From Aureimonas sp. Leaf427 (lineage in GTDB: Bacteria; Pseudomonadota; Alphaproteobacteria; Rhizobiales; Rhizobiaceae): DNA of 64,000 nucleotides. Below, piece by piece: positions 17,286 to 26,459 of this stretch (within the stretch, counting starts at the first letter, position 1; every line of letters begins with the position of its first letter). The position numbers and the translations under genes were made by a program. The DNA is taken from contig NZ_LMQW01000012.1 in the NCBI RefSeq assembly GCF_001425485.1, positions 167,170 to 231,169 of the forward strand, read 5' to 3'. The notes below the pieces were generated by a model. The model had not been told where the DNA came from. It saw nothing but the letters and a program-made list of their open reading frames with translations, and made no database searches.

Positions 17286-18719
17286 TTACGCCACGACCGC
17301 CGCCGGCAGTTCCGGCGCGGCTGCGGGCGGCGCGAAGGCGCGGTTCCAGGCGTCGAGGCTTGCGACCTTGTAGGCTTCGGCGAGCGTCGGATAGTTGAAC
17401 GTGTTTTCCATGAAGTAGTCGATCGTGCCTTTGAGGTTCAGCACGGCCTGTCCGATGTGGATGAGTTCGGTGGCGCCCTCGCCGACGATGTGGACGCCGA
17501 GGAGACGGCGCGTCTTCTTGGAGAAGATCATCTTCATCATGCCGGAGGTGAGGCCCATGATCTGGCCGCGCGAGAGTTCGCGAAAGCGCGCGATGCCGCA
17601 TTCGTAGGGAATGCCGCGCTTCAGAACCTCCTCCTCCGTCATGCCGACGGTCGAGATCTCGGGCACGGAATAGATGCCGTAGGGAAAGAATTCCGGGGCC
17701 GGCGGCGGGGCGAGGCCGAAGGCGTGGCAGGCGGCGAGGCGGCCCTGCTCCATCGAGGTGGAGGCGAGCGAGGGGAAGCCGATCACGTCGCCGGTGGCGT
17801 AGATGTGCTTCACGCCGGTCTGCAGCGTCTTCGGATCGACCGCGATGCGGCCGCGATGATCGACGGTGAGGCCGGCGGCCGTGAGGTTCAGCCCGTCGGT
17901 CTCGCCGACGCGGCCGGCGGCGAAGAGCAGCATGTCGCTCGCCACATGGCGGCCGCTCTTGATCTTGCAGAGCGGACGGCCGGCCGCGTCGAACTCGACG
18001 GACTCGACCTCCGAGCCAAGGCGCAGCGAGACGTTGCGGTCGCGAAGCTCGTGGACGAACTCCTCGATCAGCTCCTTGTCGATGAAGTCCAGAAAGGTCG
18101 GGCGCGGCTCGATCAGCGTGACGGCGACGTCGAGGGCGGAGAAGATCGTGGCATATTCGACGCCGATGACGCCGGCGCCGATCACGGTCAGGCTGCGCGG
18201 CAGCTTCTCGATGCCGAGGATCTCGTCGCTGTCGAAGACGCTGGTGCCGTTGAAGGGCACGTAGGAAGGGCGGAACGGGCGCGTGCCGCAGGCGATGACG
18301 ATGTGATCGGCATCGTGGGTCTCGTCCTCGCCGTTCGCGAGTTCGACGCGGATCTCGTGCGGCGAGAGAAAGCTCGCCGTGGCCGAGAGCGTCTCGACAT
18401 GGTTGCGGGCGAACTGGTGGTCGAGCACCTCGACCTCGTGATCGAGCGTCTTCGCCCCGCGGTCGAGAAGGTCCGCGGCGGTGATGTCGCGCTTCACGCG
18501 GTAGGCCCGGCCGTAGAAGCCGCGCTCGCGCCAGCCGGTGAGGTTCAGCACGGTCTCGCGAAGCGTCTTGGAGGGGATCGTGCCGGTGTGGACGGAGACG
18601 CCGCCGACGCGCTTGCGCTTGTCGACCACCAGCACCGACTTGCCGAGCTTGGCGGCCTGGATGGCGGCGCGGCGGCCGGACGGGCCGCTGCCGATGACGA
18701 TCATGTCGTAGTGAGCCAT
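17286..18719 (-). CDS. sthA: Si-specific soluble NAD(P)+ transhydrogenase
   Basis: 477 residues, a FAD flavoprotein of the pyridine nucleotide-disulfide oxidoreductase family. FAD binding is seen in IVIGSGPSGRRAAIQAAKLG. Where disulfide reductases have a CxxxxC pair this protein has GVSVHTGTIPSKTLRE, which is the SthA form. The second nucleotide site is VIGAGVIGVEYATIF. It balances NADPH and NADH by moving reducing equivalents. The C-terminal dimerisation domain (EVLKRGIPYECGIARFRE) is intact. It is a single-gene unit. Confidence 0.95.
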   Translation of the reverse strand: MAHYDMIVIGSGPSGRRAAIQAAKLGKSVLVVDKRKRVGGVSVHTGTIPSKTLRETVLNLTGWRERGFYGRAYRVKRDITAADLLDRGAKTLDHEVEVLDHQFARNHVETLSATASFLSPHEIRVELANGEDETHDADHIVIACGTRPFRPSYVPFNGTSVFDSDEILGIEKLPRSLTVIGAGVIGVEYATIFSALDVAVTLIEPRPTFLDFIDKELIEEFVHELRDRNVSLRLGSEVESVEFDAAGRPLCKIKSGRHVASDMLLFAAGRVGETDGLNLTAAGLTVDHRGRIAVDPKTLQTGVKHIYATGDVIGFPSLASTSMEQGRLAACHAFGLAPPPAPEFFPYGIYSVPEISTVGMTEEEVLKRGIPYECGIARFRELSRGQIMGLTSGMMKMIFSKKTRRLLGVHIVGEGATELIHIGQAVLNLKGTIDYFMENTFNYPTLAEAYKVASLDAWNRAFAPPAAAPELPAAVVA

Positions 18720-18820
18720 GGGAGCGGTGCTTCGCGATATCGGGTTGAGCAGGGAAGGTCGCCGTCTGCAGCTAGCAGGCCGATATTGTGCGAAGCCGTT
18801 CTACCCGCGAAGCATCTTGT

Positions 18821-18850
18821 GTCCGGGATTGCTGCGGCGCAACCCCGGAC
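18821..18850 (-). terminator. Hairpin downstream of the small acidic protein gene
   Basis: GTCCGGG and CCCGGAC close a stem with an inner TTGC/GCAA helix and GCCGC loop, about 15 bases past the stop codon at 18865. There is no clear T-run, so intrinsic termination is only possible. Confidence 0.4.
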
Positions 18851-18864
18851 TTCCATGGCTTGGA

Positions 18865-19137
18865 TCAGACGAGATCGGGATCGCTGCCCGGACGCTCCAC
18901 CGATCCGCCGTCCGGCGCGTGGCCGGCGCCTTCGGTCTCGGTGATCGGCGCCTCCAGGTTTTCCTGCGCGCCTTCGCTGGTGCGCCCCGAGCCGGCCCGC
19001 TCGACGCTGCCATGCGACTCGGCGCCGGTTCCGCCGTCTATGCTGGCGACCTTCGGCTCGCCGCCCTCCTCGCCCAGAACGCTGATCGAGGCGTCGATGG
19101 CGGCGGGATCGGGCTGCGTCTTCGGCGTGTTGGACAT
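18865..19137 (-). CDS. Small acidic, probably disordered protein
   Basis: 90 residues from the ATG at 19137, which is preceded by a perfect GGAGG site; the longer frame upstream is antisense to the cyclase gene and was rejected. The sequence is rich in Gly, Glu, Ser, Pro and Asp, with no hydrophobic core or cysteine. A duplicated GSVER motif (HGSVERAGSG and GGSVERPGSD) is visible. The family is not recognised. It follows the cyclase gene on the same strand with a 58-base gap, so the two may be co-transcribed. It could be a stress-type hydrophilin-like protein; no function is assigned. Confidence 0.65.
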   Translation of the reverse strand: MSNTPKTQPDPAAIDASISVLGEEGGEPKVASIDGGTGAESHGSVERAGSGRTSEGAQENLEAPITETEGAGHAPDGGSVERPGSDPDLV

Positions 19138-19195
19138 GTGATCCTCCATTGTACGGGTCATGGAGGGGAAGCGGGCGGGGCGGGATTGCGTTCCC

Positions 19196-20434
19196 TCACG
19201 GCTCCGAGGGGACGGGGCCGAGGAGCGCCGGATCGATCGTGTAGAGATGTTCGGCCCGGCCGACGCCGCGCAGCGCGTAGCGGCCGACCGAGACGAGATC
19301 GGAGCGCGCGGGCTCGGGCGTCGCCGCGGTGAACTCGGCAGAGACGAGGAGCAGCCGGTCGACCGAGCGGCAGAGCGAGGCGATGCGGCTGACCTCGTTG
19401 ACGGCGGGGCCGACGACGGTGAAGTCGAGCCGGTCGTCCGCGCCAATATTGCCGAAGAGGACGTCGCCGATGTGGAGGCCGAGCGTCACCTCGGTGACGG
19501 GACGCCCCTCCCCGGCCCGCCGGCTCGTCAGCGCTTCGACGCGGCGGCGCATGTCCTTCTCCGCGCCGAGCGCGGCGCGGCTCGCCTCGGCGGGATCGTC
19601 GGCGGCGAAGATCGCGAGCACGCCGTCGCCGATCAGCTTCAGGACGTCGCCGCCCGCCGCATGGACGGCGCCGATCACGGCCTCGGCATAGTCGTTCAGA
19701 AGCGGCAGGATCTCGCCGGGATCGGCCCGGTCGGTGATGGTGGTGAAGCCTTTGAGGTCGGAAAACCAGAGGACGGCGCGGATCTTGTCGGCAAGGCCGC
19801 GCCGGATGCGGCCGGAAAGGACGCGGGCCCCGGCATCGCGGCCGAGATAGACCTCCACCAGCGTCCGCGCGACGCGGCCGAGCGAGAGCGACTGGATGGC
19901 GAGCACGAGCACCGGCACGAGCCGCCGCAGGGCGAGGATATCCTCGTCGCAGAACCCGCCGGGCTGGTCGGAGAGCCAGTTGGAATAGATGCAGTCCATC
20001 CCGGCGATCGTATCGGTGCCGGTGAAGAGGTGGCGGCAGACGAGATAGTCGGTGCGCCCTTCCGCCCGCAATTCGTCGAAGATCGCGAAATGCACGGGCG
20101 CCACCTCGTCGAGCCGCTGGCGCAATTCGCTCGTGCCGGTCTCGTCGAGATGGTGGAAGGTCGTGCGCCGCCAATTCTCCGCGGCGTCCCCGCTGTCGGT
20201 CCGGCCGTATTCGACGATGGGCGTCTCCTCCACGCCGTCGCTGCGCCAGCGGAAGGCGCGGCCCTCGTGGATCGGATGCAGCGTGTCGACGATGAGGATG
20301 GAGCGGCAGAGCGGAACGCCGGCCTCGACGAGATCGGAGCAGAAGAGCCGGAGGAGCTCGGGTTCGGCCATGCCGGCGAGACCCCGCTCGACGATGCGGG
20401 CCGCGATGCGCTCGGTCGTCGCGTGATCGATCAT
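19196..20434 (-). CDS. Class III adenylate/guanylate cyclase with N-terminal sensor-like domain
   Basis: 412 residues with no transmembrane segment. Residues about 1-190 form a GAF-like or rhizobial-cyclase sensor region (VEAGVPLCRSILIVDTLHP, GMDCIYSNWLSDQPGGFCDEDI). The catalytic class III domain spans about 215-390. It has metal-binding Asp226 (FSDLKGFT) and Asp270 (GDGVLAIF), Lys266 and Asp337 at the base-selecting positions typical of adenylate cyclases, and Asn346/Arg350 (NEVSRI) for transition-state contact. All key residues are present, so it should make cyclic AMP. The signal sensed is unknown. Confidence 0.9.
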   Translation of the reverse strand: MIDHATTERIAARIVERGLAGMAEPELLRLFCSDLVEAGVPLCRSILIVDTLHPIHEGRAFRWRSDGVEETPIVEYGRTDSGDAAENWRRTTFHHLDETGTSELRQRLDEVAPVHFAIFDELRAEGRTDYLVCRHLFTGTDTIAGMDCIYSNWLSDQPGGFCDEDILALRRLVPVLVLAIQSLSLGRVARTLVEVYLGRDAGARVLSGRIRRGLADKIRAVLWFSDLKGFTTITDRADPGEILPLLNDYAEAVIGAVHAAGGDVLKLIGDGVLAIFAADDPAEASRAALGAEKDMRRRVEALTSRRAGEGRPVTEVTLGLHIGDVLFGNIGADDRLDFTVVGPAVNEVSRIASLCRSVDRLLLVSAEFTAATPEPARSDLVSVGRYALRGVGRAEHLYTIDPALLGPVPSEP

Positions 20435-20561
20435 GTCGTCTCCTCCCGCACCGCTCCCGGCTCCTTCGCTCTAACCCCTTCCGGCGGACGCGCAAGGGTC
20501 TCTCCGCCCGGCGCCTTCGGTCGCTTTGACGGGGCGCTGCAACCGTGCTTCACATCCGGCC

Positions 20562-21944
20562 ATGTGGCAGACGCGCATCGACTTTCTGGACCCGGCGGAG
20601 GCCGCCGAGAAGCTCCGGCCCCTGGGCGGGCTCGCCTTTCTCGACAGCGCGATGCGGCACGAGACGCTCGGGCGCATGTCCTATGTCGCGGCCTCCCCGT
20701 TCCAGCGCTTCACCGTGGACGGCACCGGCGCGATGCTGGACGGGGTGCGCCTGCCCGGCCCGCCGCTGGAGCGGCTGCGCGAGGTTCTGGCCCGCTTTCC
20801 CGTCGAATTGCTGCCGAGCGCCGTGCCTTTCCAGGGCGGGGCGATCGGCGCGATCGGCTACGACTTCGCCCACCATCTGGAGCGCCTCGATCCGCCGCCC
20901 GGGCTCGACGCCGGGACGGTGGTCCTGCGGCTCGCCCTCTACGACACGATCGTCGCCTTCGACCACGAGGCCGGGACGGCCGACATCTTCGCCTCCGGCC
21001 ACCCGGCCGAGGGCGTGGACGCGCGGCGCGAGCGGGCCGAGCGGCGCATGGCCGAGGTGGCGGCGGCCCTGGCCGGCCCCGCGCCCGCCCGTCCGCCCAT
21101 GCCGGAGACGGCGCCGGACTGGCGCTCCAGCGTGACGCGGGAGAGCTATGCGGGCGCGATCGAGACGATCCGCGACTACATCCTCGCCGGCGACATCTAT
21201 CAGGCGAATTTCGCGCAGGCCTTCCAGGCCGCCCTCCCCGCCGGGTTCGATCCCTTCGCCTTCTATCGCCGCCTGCGCGCGGCCAATCCCGCGCCCTTCG
21301 CCGCCTTTCTGGAGGACACGGACCTTGCCGTCTGCTCCTCCTCGCCCGAGCGGTTCCTGAAACTCTCCGGCCGCTCGGTCGAGACGCGGCCGATCAAGGG
21401 AACGGCGCCGCGCAGCGCCGATCCGGCCGAAGATGTCGCGCTCGGCGCCGCGCTGCTCTCGTCAGAGAAGGACCGGGCGGAGAACGTCATGATCGTCGAT
21501 CTCCTGCGCAACGACATCGCGCGCGTCTGCCTCGCCGATTCCGTCGAGGTGCCCGTGCTCTGCGGCCTCGAAACCTATGCGTCCGTGCATCACCTCGTCT
21601 CCGTGGTGACGGGCGAGCTGAAGCCGGGCGCCGACGGGCTCGATCTCCTCGCCGCCTCCTTTCCCGGCGGCTCCATCACGGGCGCGCCGAAGATCCGGGC
21701 GATGGACATCATCACCGAGCTGGAGGGCCGGCCGCGCGGCGTCTATTGCGGCTCCATCGGCTGGATCGGCTTCGACGGCGCGCTCGATCTCAACATCGCC
21801 ATCCGCACCGTGACGATCGAGAACGGCACCGCGACGCTGCAGGCCGGCGGCGGCATCACGGTCCTTTCGGAGCCCGAGGCCGAATACGAGGAAACGCTGG
21901 CCAAGGCCGCCCGCGTCTTTTCCGCCTTCGAGGCGGCGCGATGA
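20562..21944 (+). CDS. pabB: Aminodeoxychorismate synthase component I
   Basis: 460 residues from the ATG at 20562. This chorismate-binding enzyme aminates chorismate with ammonia from its amidotransferase partner. Family signatures include GDIYQANFAQAF, SSSPERFLKL, TRPIKGTAPR, EKDRAENVMIVDLLRNDIARVC, YASVHHLVSVVTGEL and FPGGSITGAPKIRAMDII. The PIKGT form supports PabB over TrpE, as does the pabA-pabC context. It overlaps pabA by ATGA. Its product is 4-amino-4-deoxychorismate, the folate precursor. Confidence 0.92.
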   Translation: MWQTRIDFLDPAEAAEKLRPLGGLAFLDSAMRHETLGRMSYVAASPFQRFTVDGTGAMLDGVRLPGPPLERLREVLARFPVELLPSAVPFQGGAIGAIGYDFAHHLERLDPPPGLDAGTVVLRLALYDTIVAFDHEAGTADIFASGHPAEGVDARRERAERRMAEVAAALAGPAPARPPMPETAPDWRSSVTRESYAGAIETIRDYILAGDIYQANFAQAFQAALPAGFDPFAFYRRLRAANPAPFAAFLEDTDLAVCSSSPERFLKLSGRSVETRPIKGTAPRSADPAEDVALGAALLSSEKDRAENVMIVDLLRNDIARVCLADSVEVPVLCGLETYASVHHLVSVVTGELKPGADGLDLLAASFPGGSITGAPKIRAMDIITELEGRPRGVYCGSIGWIGFDGALDLNIAIRTVTIENGTATLQAGGGITVLSEPEAEYEETLAKAARVFSAFEAAR

Positions 21945-22540
21945 TCCTCGTCATCGACAATTACGACAGCTTCGTCTTCAACGTCGCCCGCTACATCGAG
22001 CGCGCGGGCGCCCCGACCGAAGTGCGCCGAAACGACGAGCTGAGCCTCGAGGCGATCGAGGCGATGGCGCCCCGCGCGATCGTCGTCTCGCCGGGACCGA
22101 AGGCGCCGCGGGACGCCGGCATCTCCCTGGCGACGGTCCAGCGCTTTTCCGGGCGCGTTCCGATCCTCGGCGTCTGCCTCGGCCATCAGGTCATCGGCGA
22201 GGTCTTCGGCGGCGACATCCGGCGCGCCCGGCGGCCGCTGCACGGCCGGGCCTCGACGGTGACGCACGATGGCGGCGGGCTCTTCGCCGGCGTGCCGAGC
22301 CCGATGCAGGCGGGGCGCTACCATTCGCTGATCGTCGAGGAAACCGAGGCGATGGAGGGCCATCTCCTCGTCGACGCCCGCTCGGAAGAGGGCGAGGTCA
22401 TGGGCCTTCGCCACCGGACGCATCCGACGCTCGGCATCCAGTTCCACCCCGAATCGGTCCTGACCGAACATGGTCTCGACCTCTTCCGAAACTTCCTCGA
22501 TCTTGCGGAGCGCTGGCATGACGACCACCGTCTGGCGTAA
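21941..22540 (+). CDS. pabA: Aminodeoxychorismate synthase glutamine amidotransferase
   Basis: 199 residues, class I glutamine amidotransferase. MILVIDNYDSFVFNVARY is the family start, the nucleophile is the Cys in GVCLGHQVIGE, and the catalytic His/Glu lie in GIQFHPESV. It supplies ammonia to the PabB subunit encoded immediately upstream (ATGA overlap), and pabC overlaps its end. The sequence alone would also fit TrpG; context makes PabA the better call. Confidence 0.92.
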   Translation: MILVIDNYDSFVFNVARYIERAGAPTEVRRNDELSLEAIEAMAPRAIVVSPGPKAPRDAGISLATVQRFSGRVPILGVCLGHQVIGEVFGGDIRRARRPLHGRASTVTHDGGGLFAGVPSPMQAGRYHSLIVEETEAMEGHLLVDARSEEGEVMGLRHRTHPTLGIQFHPESVLTEHGLDLFRNFLDLAERWHDDHRLA

Positions 22541-23381
22541 CGGCGCCTTCGTCGAGGCGGCGGGCGCCATCGACGCCACCGATCGCGGGCTTCTGCTCGG
22601 CGACGGCGTCTTCGACACCTCGCTCGCCATCGGCGGCCGCGTCTTCCAGCGCGACCAGCACCTCAAACGCCTGGAAGCCGCGCTCGGCGTCATCGGCATC
22701 CCCGCCGACGGGGCCGAGATCGCGGCCGCCATGGATGCGCTCGCGGCGCGCGAGGGCAACGGCTCGCTGCGCATCACGGTGACGCGCGGGCCGGGGCCGA
22801 GGGGCATCAAGGCCCCGGCCGACGTTCACCCGACGATCCTCGGCAGTTCCGCGCCGCTGAACGCCGGCGCCATGTTCGCGCCGATCCGGCTCGGCCTCTC
22901 GGCGGTGCGGCGCAACGAGACCTCGCCGCTCTCGCGGCTGAAGGCGCTCTCCTATCTCGACGCGGTGCTGGCCGCGCGGGAGATCGAGGCGAGCGGGGCG
23001 ACGGAAGCGCTGTTCCTCAACACGCGCGGCACGCTCGCCTGCTCCTCGCTCGCCAATGTCTTCGTCGTGGAAGGGTTCGAGCTGGCGACCCCGCCTCTGA
23101 AGGACGGCGTCCTGCCCGGCATCCTGCGCGGCTGGGTCCTCGCCCATGCCGAGGATCACGGCCTTCGCCCCATCGAGCGCTCGATCCCGAAGAAGGCGCT
23201 GGATCAGGCCGACGCGATCTTCCTCACCAATTCGCTGCGCCTCGTCTCTCCCGCCACGCTGACCGGAAAGGCCGACAGCGCCGACGTGCCGGAGGCGCTG
23301 CGCCGGCTGATGGCGGGCCTCTGCGAGGCGATCGCGGCGGAATGCGGCACCGACCCGCGCGCGCTCGGGGCCGCGCTTTAG
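22518..23381 (+). CDS. pabC: Aminodeoxychorismate lyase (class IV PLP enzyme)
   Basis: 287 residues from the ATG at 22518, overlapping pabA by 23 bases. Fold-type IV PLP signatures are LLLGDGVFDT at the start, the PLP lysine in LSRLKALSYLDAVLAARE, and the cofactor-binding segment TEALFLNTRGTLACSSLANVFVV. It releases pyruvate from aminodeoxychorismate to give 4-aminobenzoate. Branched-chain or D-amino acid transaminase is the alternative by sequence, but the operon with pabB and pabA decides for PabC. Confidence 0.88.
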   Translation: MTTTVWRNGAFVEAAGAIDATDRGLLLGDGVFDTSLAIGGRVFQRDQHLKRLEAALGVIGIPADGAEIAAAMDALAAREGNGSLRITVTRGPGPRGIKAPADVHPTILGSSAPLNAGAMFAPIRLGLSAVRRNETSPLSRLKALSYLDAVLAAREIEASGATEALFLNTRGTLACSSLANVFVVEGFELATPPLKDGVLPGILRGWVLAHAEDHGLRPIERSIPKKALDQADAIFLTNSLRLVSPATLTGKADSADVPEALRRLMAGLCEAIAAECGTDPRALGAAL

Positions 23382-23387
23382 AGTTTG

Positions 23388-23798
23388 TCAGGGACGCGCG
23401 CTGCCGCCGGCGACGAGCCAGGCCGGATCGAACCAGCGATCGGCCTCGCCGTCATAGGGCATGCGGTTGATGTCCCAGTGCCGGATATGGCGGGCATAGA
23501 CATCCCAGACGCGCGGACCGCCGCCGACGAAGACGACCCGATCGGAAAAGCGCGCGAGCACTTCCTCGGGGTCCTCGTGCGAGCGGATCACGACGAGCGT
23601 GCGGTCGGCGCGGGCAAAATCCGGCACGGCGCCGATCGTCGTCGGGCCCGCGATCAGGACATGGCCGCGCGTGATGTCGAAGAAGCGCTCGACATCCTCC
23701 ACGAAGGGCCGGCCGGTCCAGCCCTCCCAGGGCAGATGGCCGTGAAGACCGAGCTGTCCGGATTGTCCGATGGCGCAGATCGAGCGCACGTCAGCCAT
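23388..23798 (-). CDS. Short dihydrofolate reductase-like protein
   Basis: 136 residues, shorter than the roughly 160 of most bacterial DHFRs. DHFR features are visible but divergent: an ICAIGQSGQLGLHGHLPWEG substrate loop in place of the usual GxIGxxxxLPW, GHVLIAGPTTIGAVPDF for the second NADPH segment, and VVFVGGGPRVWDVY for the GG cofactor loop. It converges on pabC with a six-base gap, so it sits with folate synthesis genes. It may reduce dihydrofolate or act in a related pterin step; divergence leaves that open. Confidence 0.75.
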   Translation of the reverse strand: MADVRSICAIGQSGQLGLHGHLPWEGWTGRPFVEDVERFFDITRGHVLIAGPTTIGAVPDFARADRTLVVIRSHEDPEEVLARFSDRVVFVGGGPRVWDVYARHIRHWDINRMPYDGEADRWFDPAWLVAGGSARP

Positions 23799-23880
23799 GT
23801 CGTTCTCCCTTGGAGCCGGCGGCGGGGGCCTGCCGCTCGGCGCCCCGCTGATAGCAAGCGGCCGGCGGCGGGACCACCGG

Positions 23881-24618
23881 TCAATCGAGGCCCGGGAACC
23901 AGCTCGTATCGACCTTGTAGAAGCGGTCGACGAAATCGACCTCCTTCGAAAGCTCCGCCGAGTTCAGGAATTCGAGGATGCGGCCGTTGCGGCGGATGCG
24001 GTTTTCCAGCTCCAGGCTGCGGATCGCGCGGTTCACCGAGACGGTGCTGAGACCGACGGCGCCGCCGATCATCTCCTGCGTCAGCGGCAGTTCGAAACTT
24101 TCGCCGATTCTCGGGCGCGTGATGCGCAGACGGGCGTGGACCTGGAGAAGGAACAGCGCCACGCAGTCTCGCGCGTTGAGAAGCGTGGCGGCCCGCAGCC
24201 GGTCGATCATGGCCGCGCGCTCCAGCGCGGCGAAGGCGAAGAAGAGCGCGACGAGGCGGGGATGTTCCTTGAAGATCCGGCCGAGGGAGCGCTTGGGCAG
24301 CGGGCAGAGAGCGACGTCCGTCGCCGCCGTGTAGGTCAGCGTGGCCTCTTCGAAGGCCAACTGGCCGACGCCCACGACATCGCCGGGATAGAAGATGTCG
24401 GCGACGAGTTCCCCCCCGTCGGGGCTGGAGACATGGCCGTAGAGCCAGCCGGACTTGACGACGAAGATGTCCTCCATCGGCGCGCCCCGATCGACGATGC
24501 AGTCGCGCTTGCGATGGTGCTGCGTCGTCTCCTCCAACCCGGCGAGCATGTCGCTCTCGGCCTTGGTGAGCTCGACATAGTGGGACAGTTTGGAAACGAG
24601 GCAACTGTTGGTCGTCAT
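23881..24618 (-). CDS. Crp/Fnr-family transcriptional regulator
   Basis: 245 residues. The cyclic-nucleotide-binding fold (about 15-130) has IVDRGAPMEDIFVVKSGWLYGHVSSPDGGE and FYPGDVVGVGQLAF. The C-terminal winged helix (about 155-225) has LPLTQEMIGGAVGLSTVSVNRAIRSLE. There is no Fnr-type N-terminal cysteine cluster, so direct iron-sulfur oxygen sensing is unlikely, and the effector is unknown. Its start faces the MarR gene across about 210 bases. Confidence 0.9.
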   Translation of the reverse strand: MTTNSCLVSKLSHYVELTKAESDMLAGLEETTQHHRKRDCIVDRGAPMEDIFVVKSGWLYGHVSSPDGGELVADIFYPGDVVGVGQLAFEEATLTYTAATDVALCPLPKRSLGRIFKEHPRLVALFFAFAALERAAMIDRLRAATLLNARDCVALFLLQVHARLRITRPRIGESFELPLTQEMIGGAVGLSTVSVNRAIRSLELENRIRRNGRILEFLNSAELSKEVDFVDRFYKVDTSWFPGLD

Positions 24619-24830
24619 GGGCTCAAAGGATCGCCACCACGGTTGCTCTGTGCCTAGCCGGTCCGGTCTTCGGCGGCAACGGGATGTTTGCGGCGGAAGC
24701 CCGCGCGCCCCCCGGCATGCCGAGAAAACGGGGGCGATTCCCCCAACAAAGATAATTTCGGCTGATCAATCCATCGTATGATTAAACCACGTTAAAGACC
24801 GGCCGTGCGAGACGCCTCATAAGCTGGCCT

Positions 24831-25331
24831 ATGTTGGATCAAGAAACGTCGACGAAACTGAGCCGCGGCAGTGCCACGCCGGATCCGACGGCGACAGCCG
24901 ACGCCCGCCTTGTGCCGACCCTCCTCTCCATCGCCAAGTCCACCCGAGCCTTCCTGGCGCTTCTCCTCGCCGAGATCGATCTCCATCCCGGGCAGGACCA
25001 GCTCCTGCATCGGCTGGAGCCGGGCGAGACGGTGAGCGTCTCGATGCTCGCCGACCAGCTGTCGGTGCGCCCCTCCACCGTCTCCAAGATGCTGGACCGG
25101 CTGATCGAGAAGGAGCTCGTCGTCCGGGCCGCCAACAACCGCGACGCCCGCCGCACCATGGTGGCGCTGACGGCGCGCGGCGAGGAGGTGAAGGAGAAGG
25201 TCCGCACGATCTGGAACCGGCTGGAGCAGGAGCTGACCGCAGCCCTGCAGCCCGACGACATCAACCGTCTGCTCGGCGCGCTCGAACAGGTGGACGATCT
25301 CCTCACCGTCAAGCTGCGCCGCCTGCGCTGA
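24831..25331 (+). CDS. MarR-family transcriptional regulator
   Basis: 166 residues. A 30-residue polar leader is followed by a dimerisation helix and a winged helix: HPGQDQLLHRLEPGETVSVSMLADQLSVRPSTVSKMLDRLIEKELVVRAANNRDARRTMVALTARG. The wing DARR motif is intact. It lacks the OhrR cysteine. The target is unknown; it is divergent from the Crp/Fnr gene and precedes the galM gene by about 120 bases. Confidence 0.9.
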   Translation: MLDQETSTKLSRGSATPDPTATADARLVPTLLSIAKSTRAFLALLLAEIDLHPGQDQLLHRLEPGETVSVSMLADQLSVRPSTVSKMLDRLIEKELVVRAANNRDARRTMVALTARGEEVKEKVRTIWNRLEQELTAALQPDDINRLLGALEQVDDLLTVKLRRLR

Positions 25332-25451
25332 CACGCGCTGAACGCATGGCTCCGCCTGCAAGACGAAAGTGCAATGCGGTGAATGTTTGACAAGAAGGGC
25401 GCTCTTGCGCTCTTTCCGCTTCGCCCCCGTCGGAGGGGCGAAGGAGTTCGC

Positions 25452-26435
25452 ATGACCTTCGACCAACCCGCTCTCGACATTCTGCGCATCGGCTCGGCGG
25501 ATGGTCTCGCCGTCGAAATCCTGCCGCTCGGCGCCTCTGTCCGCTCGATCCGGCTCGGGGGCGGACGCTCGCTGGCGCTGGGCGCCGCCGATCTCGGCCT
25601 CTACGGCCCGGCCAATCGCAGCTTTCTCGGCGCCTCGATCGGCCGCCATGCCAACCGCATCGCCGATGCCCGCTTCGCGCTGGGATCGGAGAGGTTCGAG
25701 GTCTCGGCCAACGAGCCGCCTCATCATCTCCACGGCGGAACGACGGGTGCCTGGTCGCGCATCTGGACGGTGGAGGAGGAATCCTCGGACGGCGTGATCC
25801 TCTCGCTCCTCTCCAGGGACGGCGAGGACGGATATCCCGGCGCTGCCGAGATGACGGCGGCCTTCTCGATCGAGAACGGCGATACGCTGAAGATCGTCTA
25901 CGAGGGCCGCGTCGACCGCCCCTCCATCCTCGGCATGACCTCGCATCTCTACTTCAACCTCTCCGGCGAAGCCTCGACTCAAGGCCACCGGATCGAGATC
26001 GCGGCCGACGCCTATCTCCCCGTGGGCGAGACGCTGATCCCGACCGGCGAGGTGCGCCCCGTCGACGGCACGCCCTTCGACTTCCGCGCGGCCAAGCCGC
26101 TTGCGGACGGGCCGGACATGCTCGACCACAATTTCTGCTTCGGCCGCGAGCGCCATACCGAGCCGCAACGTCTCGCGACCCTGTCGAGCGAAGCCGGCGG
26201 CATCGCGCTCCACGTCCTTTCCACCGAATGCGGCCTCCAGGTCTATGACGGGGCGAAGTTCGACGGCACGATCGAGGGCCTCGACGGCGGCCCGATCCAG
26301 CCGCATGGGGGCATCGCCCTCGAACCGCAGGGCTGGCCGGACGCGCCGAACCGTCCCGACTTTCCCTCCGCGCGGATCGAGCCCGGCCAGACCTATCGGC
26401 ACACGATCCTCTACCGCTTCCAGCGGCTCGGCTGA
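25452..26435 (+). CDS. galM: Aldose 1-epimerase (galactose mutarotase)
   Basis: 327 residues from the ATG at 25452, preceded by AAGGAG. Signatures are FLGASIGRHANRIADARF, HHLHGGTTGAWSRIW (catalytic His pair), SHLYFNLSG, LDHNFCFGR and GGIALEPQGWPDAPNRPDFPS with the catalytic Glu. It interconverts alpha and beta anomers of aldoses. It converges on a gluconolactonase-like gene with a 24-base gap, a common sugar-oxidation pairing. Confidence 0.93.
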   Translation: MTFDQPALDILRIGSADGLAVEILPLGASVRSIRLGGGRSLALGAADLGLYGPANRSFLGASIGRHANRIADARFALGSERFEVSANEPPHHLHGGTTGAWSRIWTVEEESSDGVILSLLSRDGEDGYPGAAEMTAAFSIENGDTLKIVYEGRVDRPSILGMTSHLYFNLSGEASTQGHRIEIAADAYLPVGETLIPTGEVRPVDGTPFDFRAAKPLADGPDMLDHNFCFGRERHTEPQRLATLSSEAGGIALHVLSTECGLQVYDGAKFDGTIEGLDGGPIQPHGGIALEPQGWPDAPNRPDFPSARIEPGQTYRHTILYRFQRLG

Positions 26436-26459
26436 CGAAGGCCGACGCCGCCGCTCCTC

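Noticed and set aside
20562-22540. pabB/pabA as anthranilate synthase trpE/trpG
   Set aside because: The overlap with a pabC-type lyase gene and the PIKGT motif favour aminodeoxychorismate synthase.
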